Translations under genes and position numbers: made by a program | Notes under the pieces: model-generated | What the model saw: only the letters and a program-made list of their open reading frames with translations | Told to the model about the DNA's origin: nothing | Databases searched by the model: none | Shown here: positions 23,460-36,400 of the stretch, piece by piece | Numbering within the stretch: the first letter of the stretch is position 1 | Layout of the letters: each line of letters begins with the position of its first letter | DNA from: Mytilus galloprovincialis | Taxonomy: Eukaryota; Mollusca; Bivalvia; Mytilida; Mytilidae | DNA length: 64,000 nucleotides | Direction of reading: 5' to 3' | NCBI RefSeq assembly: GCF_965363235.1 | Contig: NC_134851.1 | Location: 54,936,833 to 55,000,832 of the forward strand

Positions 23460-24150
23460 CAAAAAAATTGAAAAAATTGGCATCAAAACTTAAAGCTTTG
23501 ACATAGTTCTATATTTAAAGATTGTCGTAGAGTTGTGGTAAAATAAAAATATATTGTTGAGGCGGATTGTTTAGGGGACGCTCATTTGATTTCCAAGGAT
23601 GTCATATCAGTGTGAAAGCCCTATAAATGAAGTCAAACGAGGAAAATAAAGGCTACAGTAGTATGTCACTGTTCAAAGGTCATAAATCGATTGAGTGAAA
23701 ACAAATCTGGGTTGCAAACATAATAGTGGGTTGAACCTGGTTTTATGGCTAGCCAAACAGAAAGTATAACGAATATAGAAACAATTTGGAGATGGGTTAT
23801 AGTTTCCAAGAAAAGAGCTACCCATCAGACACAAAAAAAATGTAGAAATCGTCAACTATAGGTCACCATATTTTGTTAATTGGTCGAGTAGTCTTGGGCG
23901 CTGGACATAAAGTGTCACAGAAGCGTGGGTCCCAATCTTGCTGAAGGGAGATTCATTTTCGTAAATCTTTAGTGATCATTTGTTTTCTGTGTAAATTGTA
24001 TTTTTTCACATTTTTGTTTGTCTTTTCGTCTTTCGCCATTGTATGGTCTCTAACTTTACTTGTGGTTTTCAAATTGACGTATTGGTATTGCTTTTGAATT
24101 TAAGTTAATTGTGACATAATTGTAAAAAAAAGCCTTTCACAGTAACCAAT
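23460..24150. other. No gene seen; repeat scraps
   Basis: 23725-23755 carries 'gttgaacctggttttatggc' (family D) and 23795-23870 a fragment related to family A ('gtcaactataggtcacc'). No supported coding sequence. Confidence 0.4.
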
Positions 24151-24280
24151 CAGGGGCGAATCCAGTGATTTTCAAAACGGGGTCCCTTCCACGGATAAAG
24201 GGGAGGTTTCAACCATATATCCCCATTCAAAAGCATTGATCGTCCCTGGAACACCCCCCTTTTTTTTGGATTCGCCACTG
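24151..24280. mobile_element. CAGGGGCGAATCC MITE copy
   Basis: Starts 'caggggcgaatccagtg', ends 'ttggattcgccactg', with the core 'ccccattcaaaagcattgat'. Same family as 2088-2254 with one compensating-looking change in both ends (gaatcc and ggattc). No clear target duplication. Confidence 0.7.
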
Positions 24281-24284
24281 GCAA

Positions 24285-27060
24285 TATTGAAATAAAAATA
24301 GTCCTAGTACAGTCAATATTCCCATCAGTGAGTAACTATATCAAATCAAATAGGATAATCTTCCTAATTTTGATAAAATGTTCCAACATAAAATTAAGGT
24401 TTGTGACCCCTTCTGTAGCCATTTTTGTACGAATTTTTCAAACATCAATTGTATCAAAACTACAGATATCATGAATAATTGTGACAGACCATTTTGTACA
24501 TATACTAGGGGAAAACTTGATGCAAAGTATTATTATTTACTGTTCCATTGCATTTAATAGAAAAAGAGTACTTTGTGGCAAATAAACCAAGATTTTTATA
24601 GAAAATCCACAGCCTTTTTATACAGAGATTTTTTTTATAAAATTTGAAACATGGATTCCTCACTTGCTTTTCTATGATGTGCTAGTGTTTATTTTTTACA
24701 AAATGTTCTAACCAACCTGTAAATTCCAAAATACCTCGTGCAGAGTCACTATATAAAGTCGAGCGCACCCTAAATGATGTACTTGAACTGGTCCATATTT
24801 TTATTTATTTTAACCAATAACTCGTCTACATTAATAAACCTGTTTGAAGGAGATCAATGCTAGCACTGCATGCAATAATTCTATATATATATCAGTCATC
24901 AAACTGTCAAATATGATAGTACAAGGATAAAGGCTGTGTATTTTCTATAAAATTCCAATATGTTTAGCATTTAATCAAAAGAAGGGTACAGTAACTTAAT
25001 CCTTAAATACATTCACTTGTCTTGACGCTTTATTGCGTTTATATAAAATATGAGTATTAATTTTAGGTGATAATCAGTCGTCACATCGCGGAGTGTGATT
25101 TCATTTTCACACTCAATTTCGAAATCATTCCCATCAAAATATAATTTAAAGTTCTCATTATGCTTTTTTATCCAATGGCCTGAGAGGAGTATGTTCACCG
25201 AAATGGTTAAAAATGTTTTTTTTTTCAGTAAGGCTAAAATACAACACATCTCAAATAGAAATAGTTGTCATGTTACTCTCTTAACAAAAGACTTCTTTTT
25301 GGCACATCACATTAAACAATGACGAATCGATGTAATGACTCCTTAAACATCCATTTATTGTTACGTCACTTTTGGTCAAATTTAAATAATTCTTAACAGT
25401 TTTTGCCGATGATAATTGACTTTGCCCACCACATCGATCCAGAAAGTTAATGTGTATAGGGATTTAAAATCACTATTCGGACAATGTTTGCTTACAGAGC
25501 ATTTTGGGGCCGAGGCTGTGGCCAATGATTTCTTCCGGATTTAAGCTCCGAAAACTGAACACAATCATCATATTTTGACAATATATCTAAAATGTGACGG
25601 TTTTGAAGCCTGGAATATATTCTTATAGAGATCGTTTTCAACCTGTATTAATTAATGCTTTTGAAATAGATCCAGGTCAAAAGAACCAAATCATGATCGT
25701 TTGATATGTTATTATATGATAAAAGTTGAATTGTAATAAAATGGAGAAAGGAAATGGGGAATTTGTCAAAGAGACAACAACCCGACCATAGAGCAGACAA
25801 CAATGCAGCGAGAAATTCCCGCACCCGGTGGCGTCCTTCAGCTGGCCCACTGGCATAAACAAATATATATACTAGTTCAGTGATAATGAACGCTCGGGGG
25901 GGGGGGGGGGGCAGCACTTGCTATATATAATTAGTGGTAGGGATGAAACGCTGGAATAGGTCACTTTTTCATGCTCTATCATATATGATAAGGGTAAGAA
26001 ATTCAGATAAAATATATCAATATGTTGATATTTACAGTTGCTTGATTATATCATAAGTATCTGAAACTAATCAGATGTCCGTATTTATTCTTGATGCGGT
26101 TAAACCACAGTCGTAAATGCATCAGTTATTTGTCAAACCAATTAAACTTTATTTATTCTGATGTGGTATTTCCACTGATGCCAGTGATAGATGCAATAAA
26201 TCCAACTATTTTGACATTTGCACCTAATTATCATTCAAGGGTTTGTATATATAAAACATGATAACAATTATTTAAAGAAATTCAATTGTGACAGCATCCT
26301 TTACGAGGGAACGGCAATGAAACTTTTTATCAGTTTTTAATTAATATTTAAACATGTTAAAGTCAGTGAAGGTGTTACACTCTGGGGTGATATTACATTT
26401 ATCTGACCATATATGTAATATCATCTATGATCTGACCAAACGTCTTTTATATGTATTGTATTTTGGAATTGAAATATCTTCATAATGAAAAGATGTAAAA
26501 TGGGCAATAAGAAAAAAGTGTTTAAGATATTTCAAATTTATTGGAAGAGAAGGTGATTTTATTGCGACTATTTTGCTTCTTAACAAAAAGTAAAATCACA
26601 AAAATACTGAACTTAGAGGAAGATCAATTGGGAAAGTCCATAATCACATGGCAAAATCAAATAACAAAACGCATCAAAAACGAATGGACAAGAACTGTCA
26701 AGAACGTGATGATGAGCGGTGAAAATATTGAAATATATCTATAGGTCCGTTTTTCGTTAATTGATATATGAAAAGGTATATATTTTTGATTAATAAAATA
26801 TATGAAAAGGGTGGGGTACTTGATGTCTCAGTTGCTCACCTCTACCAAAAAAAGTTGAAACTCCAAAAGGCCGTAACTGACCTAAATTGAACGATCTCTT
26901 TTCTCAGAATAATTACACATGAGTGTCTTAAAACTAATATATAACTTATAGGATCTGAACTTTCAGCCTGCTCCTAATTTCATAAATTATCTACATCATA
27001 CACAAATAAGAAGATTTGTAATTCCAAATCTCCAAAGATCTTCTTAATACCAAGAGTGGT
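24285..27060. other. Gene-free AT-rich stretch
   Basis: I see no supported gene. 25735-25870 is family C reversed ('caaagagacaacaacccgac', 'cagcgagaaattcccgcacc'), followed by a G-run at 25898-25912. 26660-26705 is a retroelement repeat scrap. Open frames of 60-90 codons here have no domain or splice support. Confidence 0.4.
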
Positions 27061-27062
27061 AC

Positions 27063-27355
27063 CAGTGGCGGATCCAGCCATTTTAAAAAGGGGGGTTCCC
27101 AACCCAGGACAAAGATAATATATGTCCCCATTCAAATACATTGATCGGCCAAAAAAAAGAGGGTTCCAACCCCCGGAACCCCCCCCCCTTTTGCAGAGGC
27201 TGATTTAGAGGGGGGCCCAGGGGCCCGGGCCCCCCTTTTTGGGAAAAAATTTGGTTGCTTATATAGGGAATCATTGAAGCGTGACTGGAGCGGGCCCCCT
27301 CTTAGGTCAGTCAGTGGGCCCCCACTTATGAAAATTTCTGGATCCGCCAGTGGCG
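27063..27355. mobile_element. Composite of two MITE-like elements
   Basis: 27063-27195 has the left end 'cagtggcggatccagcc' and the core of the 2088 family but no right end. It runs into a second type ('gaggctgatttagagggggg', 'gcccaggggcccgggccccc', 'gactggagcgggccccctct') that ends 'tctggatccgccagtgg' at 27338-27354. A stray end of this second type, 'atgaaaatttctggatccgc', lies at 28643-28662. This suggests insertion or recombination between elements sharing termini. Confidence 0.6.
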
Positions 27356-27479
27356 TAGCTTGGTCATTTTTACGTGTACCCCCGAACTTTGGCGAGGAAT
27401 ATGAGGGGTTCCAACCGCTCAATGTTAAAGCACCTGCTGGTAGTGGGTTCGAAAGGGACGAAGCCCCCGATAGCTATCG

Positions 27480-29400
27480 AGAATGAGATAACATAATGAT
27501 TCCTGTCAGTAAAAAATCATTGATAGCAACATACTTTTGAATCTAAATGGTTTATTTGTTTTGGTTAAATTTTGTAATATGTTAACTTACTCATCGTGTT
27601 AAATTGGAAGCTAGCCTAATGGTCATTGGTTTTAGAGAAAACATCCAAACCAATATTACTTTAAAATAAGGTTAAAGGGTGCCGTGAGTGAGCATACAAT
27701 CGACAAAAGCACCTTTTAATGAACACGAAAAAAAATGTTTCTAAGAGGTGCAATATAAAAAAATTCTGGAACACCTGCGATTTCTTCCCACAAAAAGTGA
27801 ATCAATTTATCATTACTTCCTTTAAAGGGATTTAAAAAAAATCTGAAATTTTCTTTTGGTATTTTTTTCTTGATCTGGAATATTTCACGACAATCTATGA
27901 AGGTTTATAAATTGAGCATGTAAACCAATTAATTGCGTAAAGAAGAGTCCGGCTATCTGTCTTTCAGAAAAGAACAGAAAAATGAACGAAAACAAATGCT
28001 TTCAAAATTTTAGCTTTAGACATTAGTCATAAAAAAAAAGTTTCTTCGGCATTTTCATAAAATTCGATGAAGGGTCGAAAAGTAGTTAATGTTATTAAGA
28101 AATAAAAAATGTAAGCCCAAACTACGACCACTTATTAATTGCAGAAAGAAATACATTTTGTCCTTAAAATGCGGGAAAATTAAAGATATAATTGCATTAT
28201 TATATTGCTCTGAATACTCTTTTGATCATAAACAGTTTCTGTCCAACTTTCGTAAAATTTCACGGAGAGTCATTCAAAAGACTTTATCCACATTCGGAAC
28301 CTAAATATTGTCTCGCTTTTGGGACATAAATCACAGGCTCGACAAAAATACAAACTGTATATCGAATCAGATAGTGAATTGCTTTAAATATAAGAAAAGT
28401 ACGCAGATTCAGACTTTTACAAATGATTCGAATAAATATATTAAATGATCTATTTGAGTAAATTTAGTCCCTTTTTATTCAAAATTACAATCCATTCAAA
28501 GAAGCACAGGGCTGATGTGCTTTTGAAGAGTTTTTCTTATTCTATGTCGATTACAAATGTATTTGTTTTATTTTCAAAATTCAAGTGTACGCACGGGCGT
28601 TTTGACGTAAACGTAGCTACGCGCATGTCTGCCACTGCCACTTATGAAAATTTCTGGATCCGCCACTAGGTACCCATATTTGATGTTAGGGTACTGCGCT
28701 CCTCATGCATCATATAGTTAGATGACCATATTTTGACTACAGTTTTCATGATCAATAAATTTAAAAAAAAATGTATAAGGAGCACACACAGGCCTGTTAT
28801 CAGTGTCAGTTGACAGGACCAATGATACCGTTCAAGTTTAACTAGCGGATCGAATAGAAAGTTATACATACATTATAAATACATTCATTTGTTGCGTTTT
28901 TATAAAACAAAAAAAAAGAGCTTGTTTAGGGGCTACCATTTGATTTTTATCCCCCTCCCACACACACCTAAAAATAAAATGGTAGCTTCTTTACCAGATT
29001 TGTACAAGACTTTGTCGTCGACATTCGAAATATTAAGGTTTAAAGAGAGATAACTCGATTATGTTTCCTTCTTAATAGCAATCCATAAAAGGAACAGGGA
29101 ATGAATTGATTTAGAGGCAACCAAAGGTAACCGATAGGGAATATATTACCGAAATTAAGAATACAAAATGATCACCATGCAAAGTATTTAAAAATCTCAA
29201 AAGACAAACAGCTATTGATAATTTGCTATCTTTATAATCAAAATTCATATTGTTACAATATTTCTTTGAAAATTTCCTTTTTTAGGACCAGAAAAATGTT
29301 TAACATAAATTAAAGAAAATTTGTCTCAGGTACGTCTAATGTATTTTCACAAATGAAATTATAATAAATTTACCTTTTAAATTCTAAAATATATTTGATT
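27480..29400. other. No gene recognised
   Basis: AT-rich intergenic sequence. Short open frames (28089-28304, 28445-28669) have no recognisable domains. A transposon end fragment lies at 28640-28670. Confidence 0.4.
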
Positions 29401-29639
29401 ATTGCATATATTTTTCATTTAGTGTGGTTTTATTACAAAGTAAACCCGTCCATGGCCTCCTTACCGCACTGCGTCATGATAGAACCGCCCCTCTCCCGCC
29501 AAATCAAAAATAACTTGGACGATCACCAAGTTCTTATTGAGCATCTTGTTTATCCTAGTTGATCTACTGTGCCAATTTTAAAATTAAATGTAGAATAAAT
29601 TTATCTCAAAATGCCTATTTTCAATAAATAAATAAAAAA

Positions 29640-30386
29640 AATCAACACGTCCCACATCGCGGTTGCCATGTTGGATATATGCGGCCCATGTGACTACTGT
29701 GGCGATAGATCGTTCTGCAACCTTGTGAAGATCTTGCCGTATTTCGCCCCAAGACTCCCTAAACCCTTAGGTTTTCGTGTAGTCACCCAATACGGCTTGT
29801 AGATTAAAGGGAATACATTTGTGTTATTTACAAATTTAAACTGGAGGGTTAAGGGACAACAGTAAGTTTCAATATTTTTAAGCGTGATAGGCTAGTATGT
29901 GTGTAAGACGCCATGTCTTTTGAGGTAATACACCTCGTGTCACGTGTGTATATACTTCACTGATATTTTACTAAACGTTGCACAGATAATTGTTAATAAT
30001 ACGATGTGGAGTATTCACTACATTCGAAGCACATAACCTGTACATGTCGATAATTTTGGTTAAATGATTAACGAGGAAATGAACGGGTTTTGACCCGCCT
30101 GTATCGAGGTCATCTTTCGCAATTGCATTCGATTTTGTTTTCGTGTTGGTGTGTAAGTGAGCAGTTGTCACTTCTCAAAGACAATTCCTAGTGGTAACTG
30201 CTTTGAACTTTGACCTGCGATTTTGACACTGAGTTGTTTTATTAATGAAATTACACGAAACATCCGCAAGCATGCTTTTCATATGGAAAGCGGAAATTCG
30301 TATGTCGTCAGACAAAATGGCGGCCTCCATGGAAATTTAGAATTTTGATACATTTTAACGTATTTTTGGACAATATATTTCGCAAA
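29640..30386 (+). promoter_or_regulatory. Probable promoter and 5' leader of the LARP4-like gene
   Basis: Sequence before the ATG at 30387 is less AT-rich than its surroundings around 29440-29780 and lacks an obvious TATA box at a sensible distance. 'aaaatggcggcc' at 30314-30325 fits the YY1 site (AANATGGCGGC) often seen at start sites of housekeeping genes. A CACGTG E-box lies at 29941-29946. The transcription start is not visible; it is probably within about 100 bp upstream of 30317. Confidence 0.4.
30317..30340 (+). other. Seven-codon upstream open reading frame
   Basis: ATG GCG GCC TCC ATG GAA ATT TAG lies 47 nt upstream of the main ATG and overlaps the YY1-like motif. If transcription starts upstream of it, it could lower initiation at the main start. 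Confidence 0.4.
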
Positions 30387-30401
30387 ATGGTTGTTGTTCA
30401 G
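30387..30401 (+). CDS. LARP4: LARP4-like exon 1 (start codon)
   Basis: ATG GTT GTT GTT CAG, then the donor 'gtaaat'. Phase 0, joining Val6 of exon 2. The call rests on frame match, donor quality and the promoter-like context; an alternative first exon is possible. Confidence 0.6.
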
Positions 30402-33400
30402 GTAAATTTCACATATTGATGTTAAAGCTTCCTATGAAAATACACATTTATGACCAAAACAATATCATCTAATTAATTATGCATTTAGATCACCAAGCTT
30501 TGAGGATATCAAAACAAACCGTAAACAGACAAAGTTTTCTGTCAATTTTGTAAATCATATCATTAATTGGACATTAATAATCATTATACAGTTACATTTT
30601 GTGATAAAATTAACTCTGAAAACATCTGGAAGTAATAAAATAGGGTTTGGAAAGATGTTGCAGTAAATGATATAAGGGGCCTTCAAATTCCTAGAAGCAC
30701 TGTACTATTATATATTAATTTCTATTTCCTTTTTGTGAATGAATTACACTGGTAAAACCTATGTTAATTGGTAAATTTTACATCATTAAACAATTGTTCA
30801 AAGGCAGGGATGGAATTGGGGTGGACTGGGTGCCTATGCCCCTTTTGTTATTGAGCTGCTAATGTGAAATGGATCATACATACATTTTTGTAGACAATTC
30901 TGGATCTACATGTACGTACCGATTATCAAGTTGTCTGCATGTTGATATTGAAAAAATATTAGTCAGATTATGAAGCTTTTTTTTTGTCTAGTGAGTGCAG
31001 TGAATGTGATCAAAAAAGCCCTTCATATTGTGTCGAGCAGCTGATATTTTACAATATTCATATGCAGGACCTGATAATCGATATATCCAGCTGTTTTTGC
31101 GTCTTTTGAAGGGTATCTTAGTTTCATCAGCAACCAGATGATGACTAGATAAGTTTCGGGTCAAACTTATAGGGAAGTGATGAATCAAACATCGTTAATG
31201 TTGGCAAATAACTTATTTTGAAAAAAATGTTGATGTTTTAGATATGTCTGAAGTGACAAGTGACATCAATGCATTTGGTTAACAGTTTGTGATTCTTTGA
31301 TGTTTTATGCCCCCACCATAGCAGAGGAGACATTAAGTTTTACCCTTGTCCGTCTGTACGTACGTACATCCGTACCTCCCAAAATTGATTTCAATTCTCT
31401 AACTTAATTTTGCCATAACCAAATAATATGAAACTTAATTAACTAATGAACTAATTACCACAAAACACAGATCAAGTTGAAATTTTGGTAGTGTCACTTT
31501 TACCATTCTAGAGTAATGCCACTTTACAAATGGAAAACTTGCTAAATTTTTTGTTTCCGTTCAGAACGGAAACAAAAAATTTAACTTTAGTTTGCCTCAA
31601 ATTAGTGTTATGAAACATACACACATTGCTAATTCACTAAACTCAGATTAAGTTCAAATTTGGTTAGCGCCACTTCTACAGATTTTGAGTTGTGCTCCTT
31701 TTTAACATTATAATATATGCAACAGGGGGCATCATCTGTGTCCCATAGACACATTCCCCATTTATTAAAGCTATAGCTAATGGATGTTTTTGGTGTCTCA
31801 GATGTCTTTATATTTTATGTACTTTCACCTTATTGCAAATTATTTGATTGCAAGCACTACATTCATTGACATTGTCATTGAAAGTTATAAATAATTTTTT
31901 TGAAGTGAACACGAGAGAAGTTTTTTATAGTGTATTTATAACACAAGTGTACACTTGTCCTTTGATATCAGCAGCTTATTGATACTTTGGCCTTTAACTT
32001 TATGATGAAAATTTTAGTTTATGTTTTGATCATTTTTGGCATTTTGACCCTTGATACACAGCTCTAAACCTTAACCTTAACAAATAAGAATTGCTTGTTA
32101 TTTTCAAGAAATGGAATAACGGAGAGAGCGAACTTTCAGGCAATGTGCAGTCCAGTATTTCCATAAATATATATAAGAAGATGTGGTATGATTATCAATG
32201 AGACAACTCTCCACCAGAGACCAAATGATGTTCATGTAGCACTGATAGGTCTTACAGCTTTCTTCAAAATTAGAAGGGTCAGCCTGACCCATTAGCCACT
32301 AGTCCAATGCCCAAGACTAGTAACATTATAGTTGCAAGACTTTGTTTAGACTGTAGACACACAAGGAAAATATCTAAATATTTGTCTTCAGACTAGTAGT
32401 TTGAAAAAATTTTGATGCAGACTGAAGAGTTAAAGAAAGCAGTTGTTCGAGTATGTTTAAGTACTGATGTAATCAATATTGTGAACAGTTAATTCAACAA
32501 CTTGGCTAAAAAGATACCCCTCATGACTTTGTAACAGTCTATATAAAATAAGAAGCACAAAGATCAGTTGAATCACAAAAAAAATTAGGGAGTCGAATTT
32601 TCTTAGAAAGATACATCACCCATGACCAAAAAAAAACCACTCACATTGGGCCAGAGTTTTTTAATTTGTTGGTTTACAGATTTTCCCCATGAAAAAGTCG
32701 GGTTGGTCGGTCGGAAAAAAAAGAAAAAAAATATCTTTCAAGACAGAAAAATACGCAAAAAAGTGTATTTCACCATTCTAACAATATGTTTGGTCAGTGG
32801 TCTCCCCAGGCCGTTTTAGCGTCGCGGTTCCGCAACGCTATATTTCTAACTGTGACGCTATATTAATTACCGCAGCGCTATAATTATTACCGCGACGCTA
32901 TACTTATTTTCAGGATGTTATTTTTCTCGTTCCTAAATTTTGAACTTTCATCTAATAACCACTTATGATCATCAAAAAAAAATATATCACTTTTAATTGA
33001 GGTTGAGTCTTATCTTTTTACGACTTTTAATATATTAGTATTACTTTCTTTCTCTTCCTATTACTTTTTTGTAAATCGAGAGTGAAAATTTTGATTTTGG
33101 TTGAAATAAGTTTTGTACTTTCTTTAGAAAGTGATCAAAATTGGCTTGTGTATATGTTTCATCCATTTAATGCATTAAAAATGCCATATTCATTCCCAAT
33201 CTCTTGTCAAACATTGTTTATTTTTGTATTTTTCATTGCTTTCGGCGGCCATTTAATATTTTAGTGTAAACAACTGTTCGGAACCGGACCAGATATGACA
33301 AAATTCCGCATTTTACAATAATAGCTACATATGCACAAATGGCACAGTATACAGAAAACAATGATACATAAAGAGAAAACTAAGCATTAACAGATTACTT

Positions 33401-36400
33401 GTAGATAACTTTGTTAAAAATATATCATTTTGTAAAAAGAAACAACTGGGACCATGAACCAATATGTTTCAAAGACATGATAAAGAATTTTTTCTATTCA
33501 AATTTTTTATTAAGAACCCGTGTTTTTTCCTACATATTTAGTGCAATTGTATCTATACAGGTTGCACTATAATAAGCCATTCATTCATTTAGCTGGGTAT
33601 ATGTACATCAGGGATGGGGTCGATTACTTTAAAATGTAATCGATTAAATTACAATTACTTTGCTAATAAAATGTAATCGATTACATTACAATTACAACCT
33701 ATTTCATATGTAATTGATTACATTAGATTACTTTTCTTTGAAGTAATCATGATTACTTTAGATTACTTATGATTACATTGTATATTGCAATATCATGAAT
33801 ATCAAAGTATTTTTAGAACTTTATATCCTCACAAAAAAAGTACTTTTGGTGATTTTTTGAAAAGCCTTAATTTATTCATCCTATTTAAAAGAATTTATAG
33901 ACAAGTACAGTGTAACATGTGTAATTTGATAAAATAGCTATAGACAAGTGTCCTTTCTCCATGTAAAAGATATAACTTTATTTTATTCTACAAATTTTAA
34001 CCAACAGCCTAATTAACAAAAAAACTGAAGAAGTAAGGAAAAATTAATTAAGTATAGTTTTATTGTTTGTTGGGACATACAATGTACTTGACACATCCAT
34101 TAATGTTTTTACAGGTGTTAATCCCTTCTTCCATTTTTTTAACAAACAATAGGTGAGCTTGGGTATTAAAATTTTATTGTCTTAATAACAATATCAATAA
34201 AGTTAAAAGTAATTAATTGTCATTATTTGTTTGAAAATTTTTAATACTTGATCTAATTAATAATTACTAGAATTATTGTCAGGTGAAAGCACAAAAGAGC
34301 GTTGTAACTTAGAAAAGTATATACATTTCTCTTTAAATTAAGAAACAGTTTATTGTAATAAAAGGTATTTTGTATTCATGAAACTTCTGACGTCACCTTT
34401 TGTTTGTAATATTATGCCATATGTATATACTGTACATGTACTTGTTTATACTGATGAGCCATAAGGCTCAAAGTTAAAAAAAGAATAAAAAAACTAAAAG
34501 CACACATTATACATGAATTTATGGAAAACAAAATTTATTCAATTTGTTAATAAATGAAATCTGGTTTTAACTTCCATTTTGAATAAAGTGGGCTCAAATA
34601 CATGTATTTATTTGGACCATCAAAGTCAAATTGGAACTAAATGTTTTCTGCATTTGAATTTCAATGTAGTTATGTAAAAACATTGGATAAACTTATATGA
34701 AATTGGAGTTAATATCAGAAGTTTTCAAACAAGGAAAAAAATACTTTCAAGGCATATTCTTGCATCCTAATTAAGAGCTCAATCTCACAACACAATATTG
34801 GAGAGGCAATTTCCTTTAGTTAACTGTTAACAAAGTAAAACATTTGGTTATACAAATTTTTTATATATAAAAAAGATGTGAGATGATTGTCAATAAGACA
34901 ACTGACCACAAGAGACCAAAATGACACAGACATTAACAATATATACTTAGATGATACAATTAATCACATTTAACAAGGTCCCATCGTTGTGAATACTAGT
35001 TTTATGATTTTCATTCAAGCTTTACATTTTCTTATTTTCATCTTGTCTATCAAAAACTATTTTCATATATATACAAGATTTGTAATCAGCAAGTAATCAT
35101 ATGAATGTAATCTTAAAGTAATCCAAAAGTAATCATGATTACACCTGTTTTTTGCAATGTAATCGATTACATTACGATTACTTGTAATCAGAAATGGCAT
35201 GATTACTGATTACATAGGATTACACTGCAAAATGTAATCGATTACAGCTGATTACGATTACTGATTACGATTACCCCATGCCTGATGTACATGTAGGGTA
35301 CCATACCAACTGGAACCACACATATATTTTTATTTAGACTAAGAGGAAAAAAATAATTCTGGAACTATAAATGAATATAGAAAACATAAACTGAAAATAC
35401 TGTTATCATGGTTATAGTTTAATTGTATTCTCAGTTATGAATTCAACAATATAGACACAAAGAATAGGGTGGAATAGAATATTTTATTTACCAAATAAGG
35501 GCCTATAGCATACAAACATTATAATACATTTTGTAATGAACAATAATGTATATAACATAAAGGAAATAAAGCGTTGCCACGACATGATAAATTACATTGT
35601 AAAAAATACAATTTAATTTTTTACGCCAAATGTGATGCTATCCAAAATTTCTGGGGAGAACACTGTTGGTATGCTATTTTGTCACTATTTCTTAAATTTT
35701 AGTGTGATCAAATATTATTGCTCAACTGTCATAAACATCGCATGGCATCGTTTAATAATTTCCTGTGAAAAAGAGGGGTTGTGTCCACGGAATTAAATCG
35801 TCATTTCACAAACAAGGAAAAAAAAAACAGATCCGTGTAGCTCTTTATCAATTCAGGAAACTTGGTGAATATTGATCTTTAAGCAAGAAAACTGATAAAA
35901 GAAAAAAGTCTAATACAATTTTGACACGTTGTCAAAAATTTATTAGACTCGTCCACTGGAAAAACAAGGATATCAGGTTCATTAGTTGTCATGCATTCCC
36001 GTTTTTGATATCAAAGTGGACGAATTGTTTTTATTATCAATGGCACAAGAAAATTCCAAATGATTTGTCTATATTTAGTACTTTAACTTGACGTCTCCAC
36101 TCTTGGCAAGTTCATTTTCCATTTTTCTGTGAGATGATGCATCTTACGGAATGATAAAAAATACGGGAAATGAACTTTTTGTGTAATGGGTTTTAAAGAC
36201 GGGTTTTGTTCCGCAAAATAATTTGCGCAAACGACATTTTAAGGTCAGTTATGATTGATTTGTCTATTTTTAGATACGTAAATTGGAAGTTTTATTTTTT
36301 CACAACAGAAAGTATAATCAATTCTATTAATGTTAAATGCATTTCATTTCATAAAAAAAGAATATTTTATTATTTTTCTGGGACAATCAATGTATTTGTT

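Noticed and set aside
29640..29790. Divergent minus-strand first exon near the LARP4-like promoter ('ccaacatggcaac')
   Set aside because: The ATG on the minus strand opens only a short frame without a convincing donor. It could be promoter sequence only.
33082..33264. Short hydrophobic plus-strand frame in intron 1
   Set aside because: T-rich composition explains the hydrophobicity; there are no splice sites in frame with exons 1 and 2.
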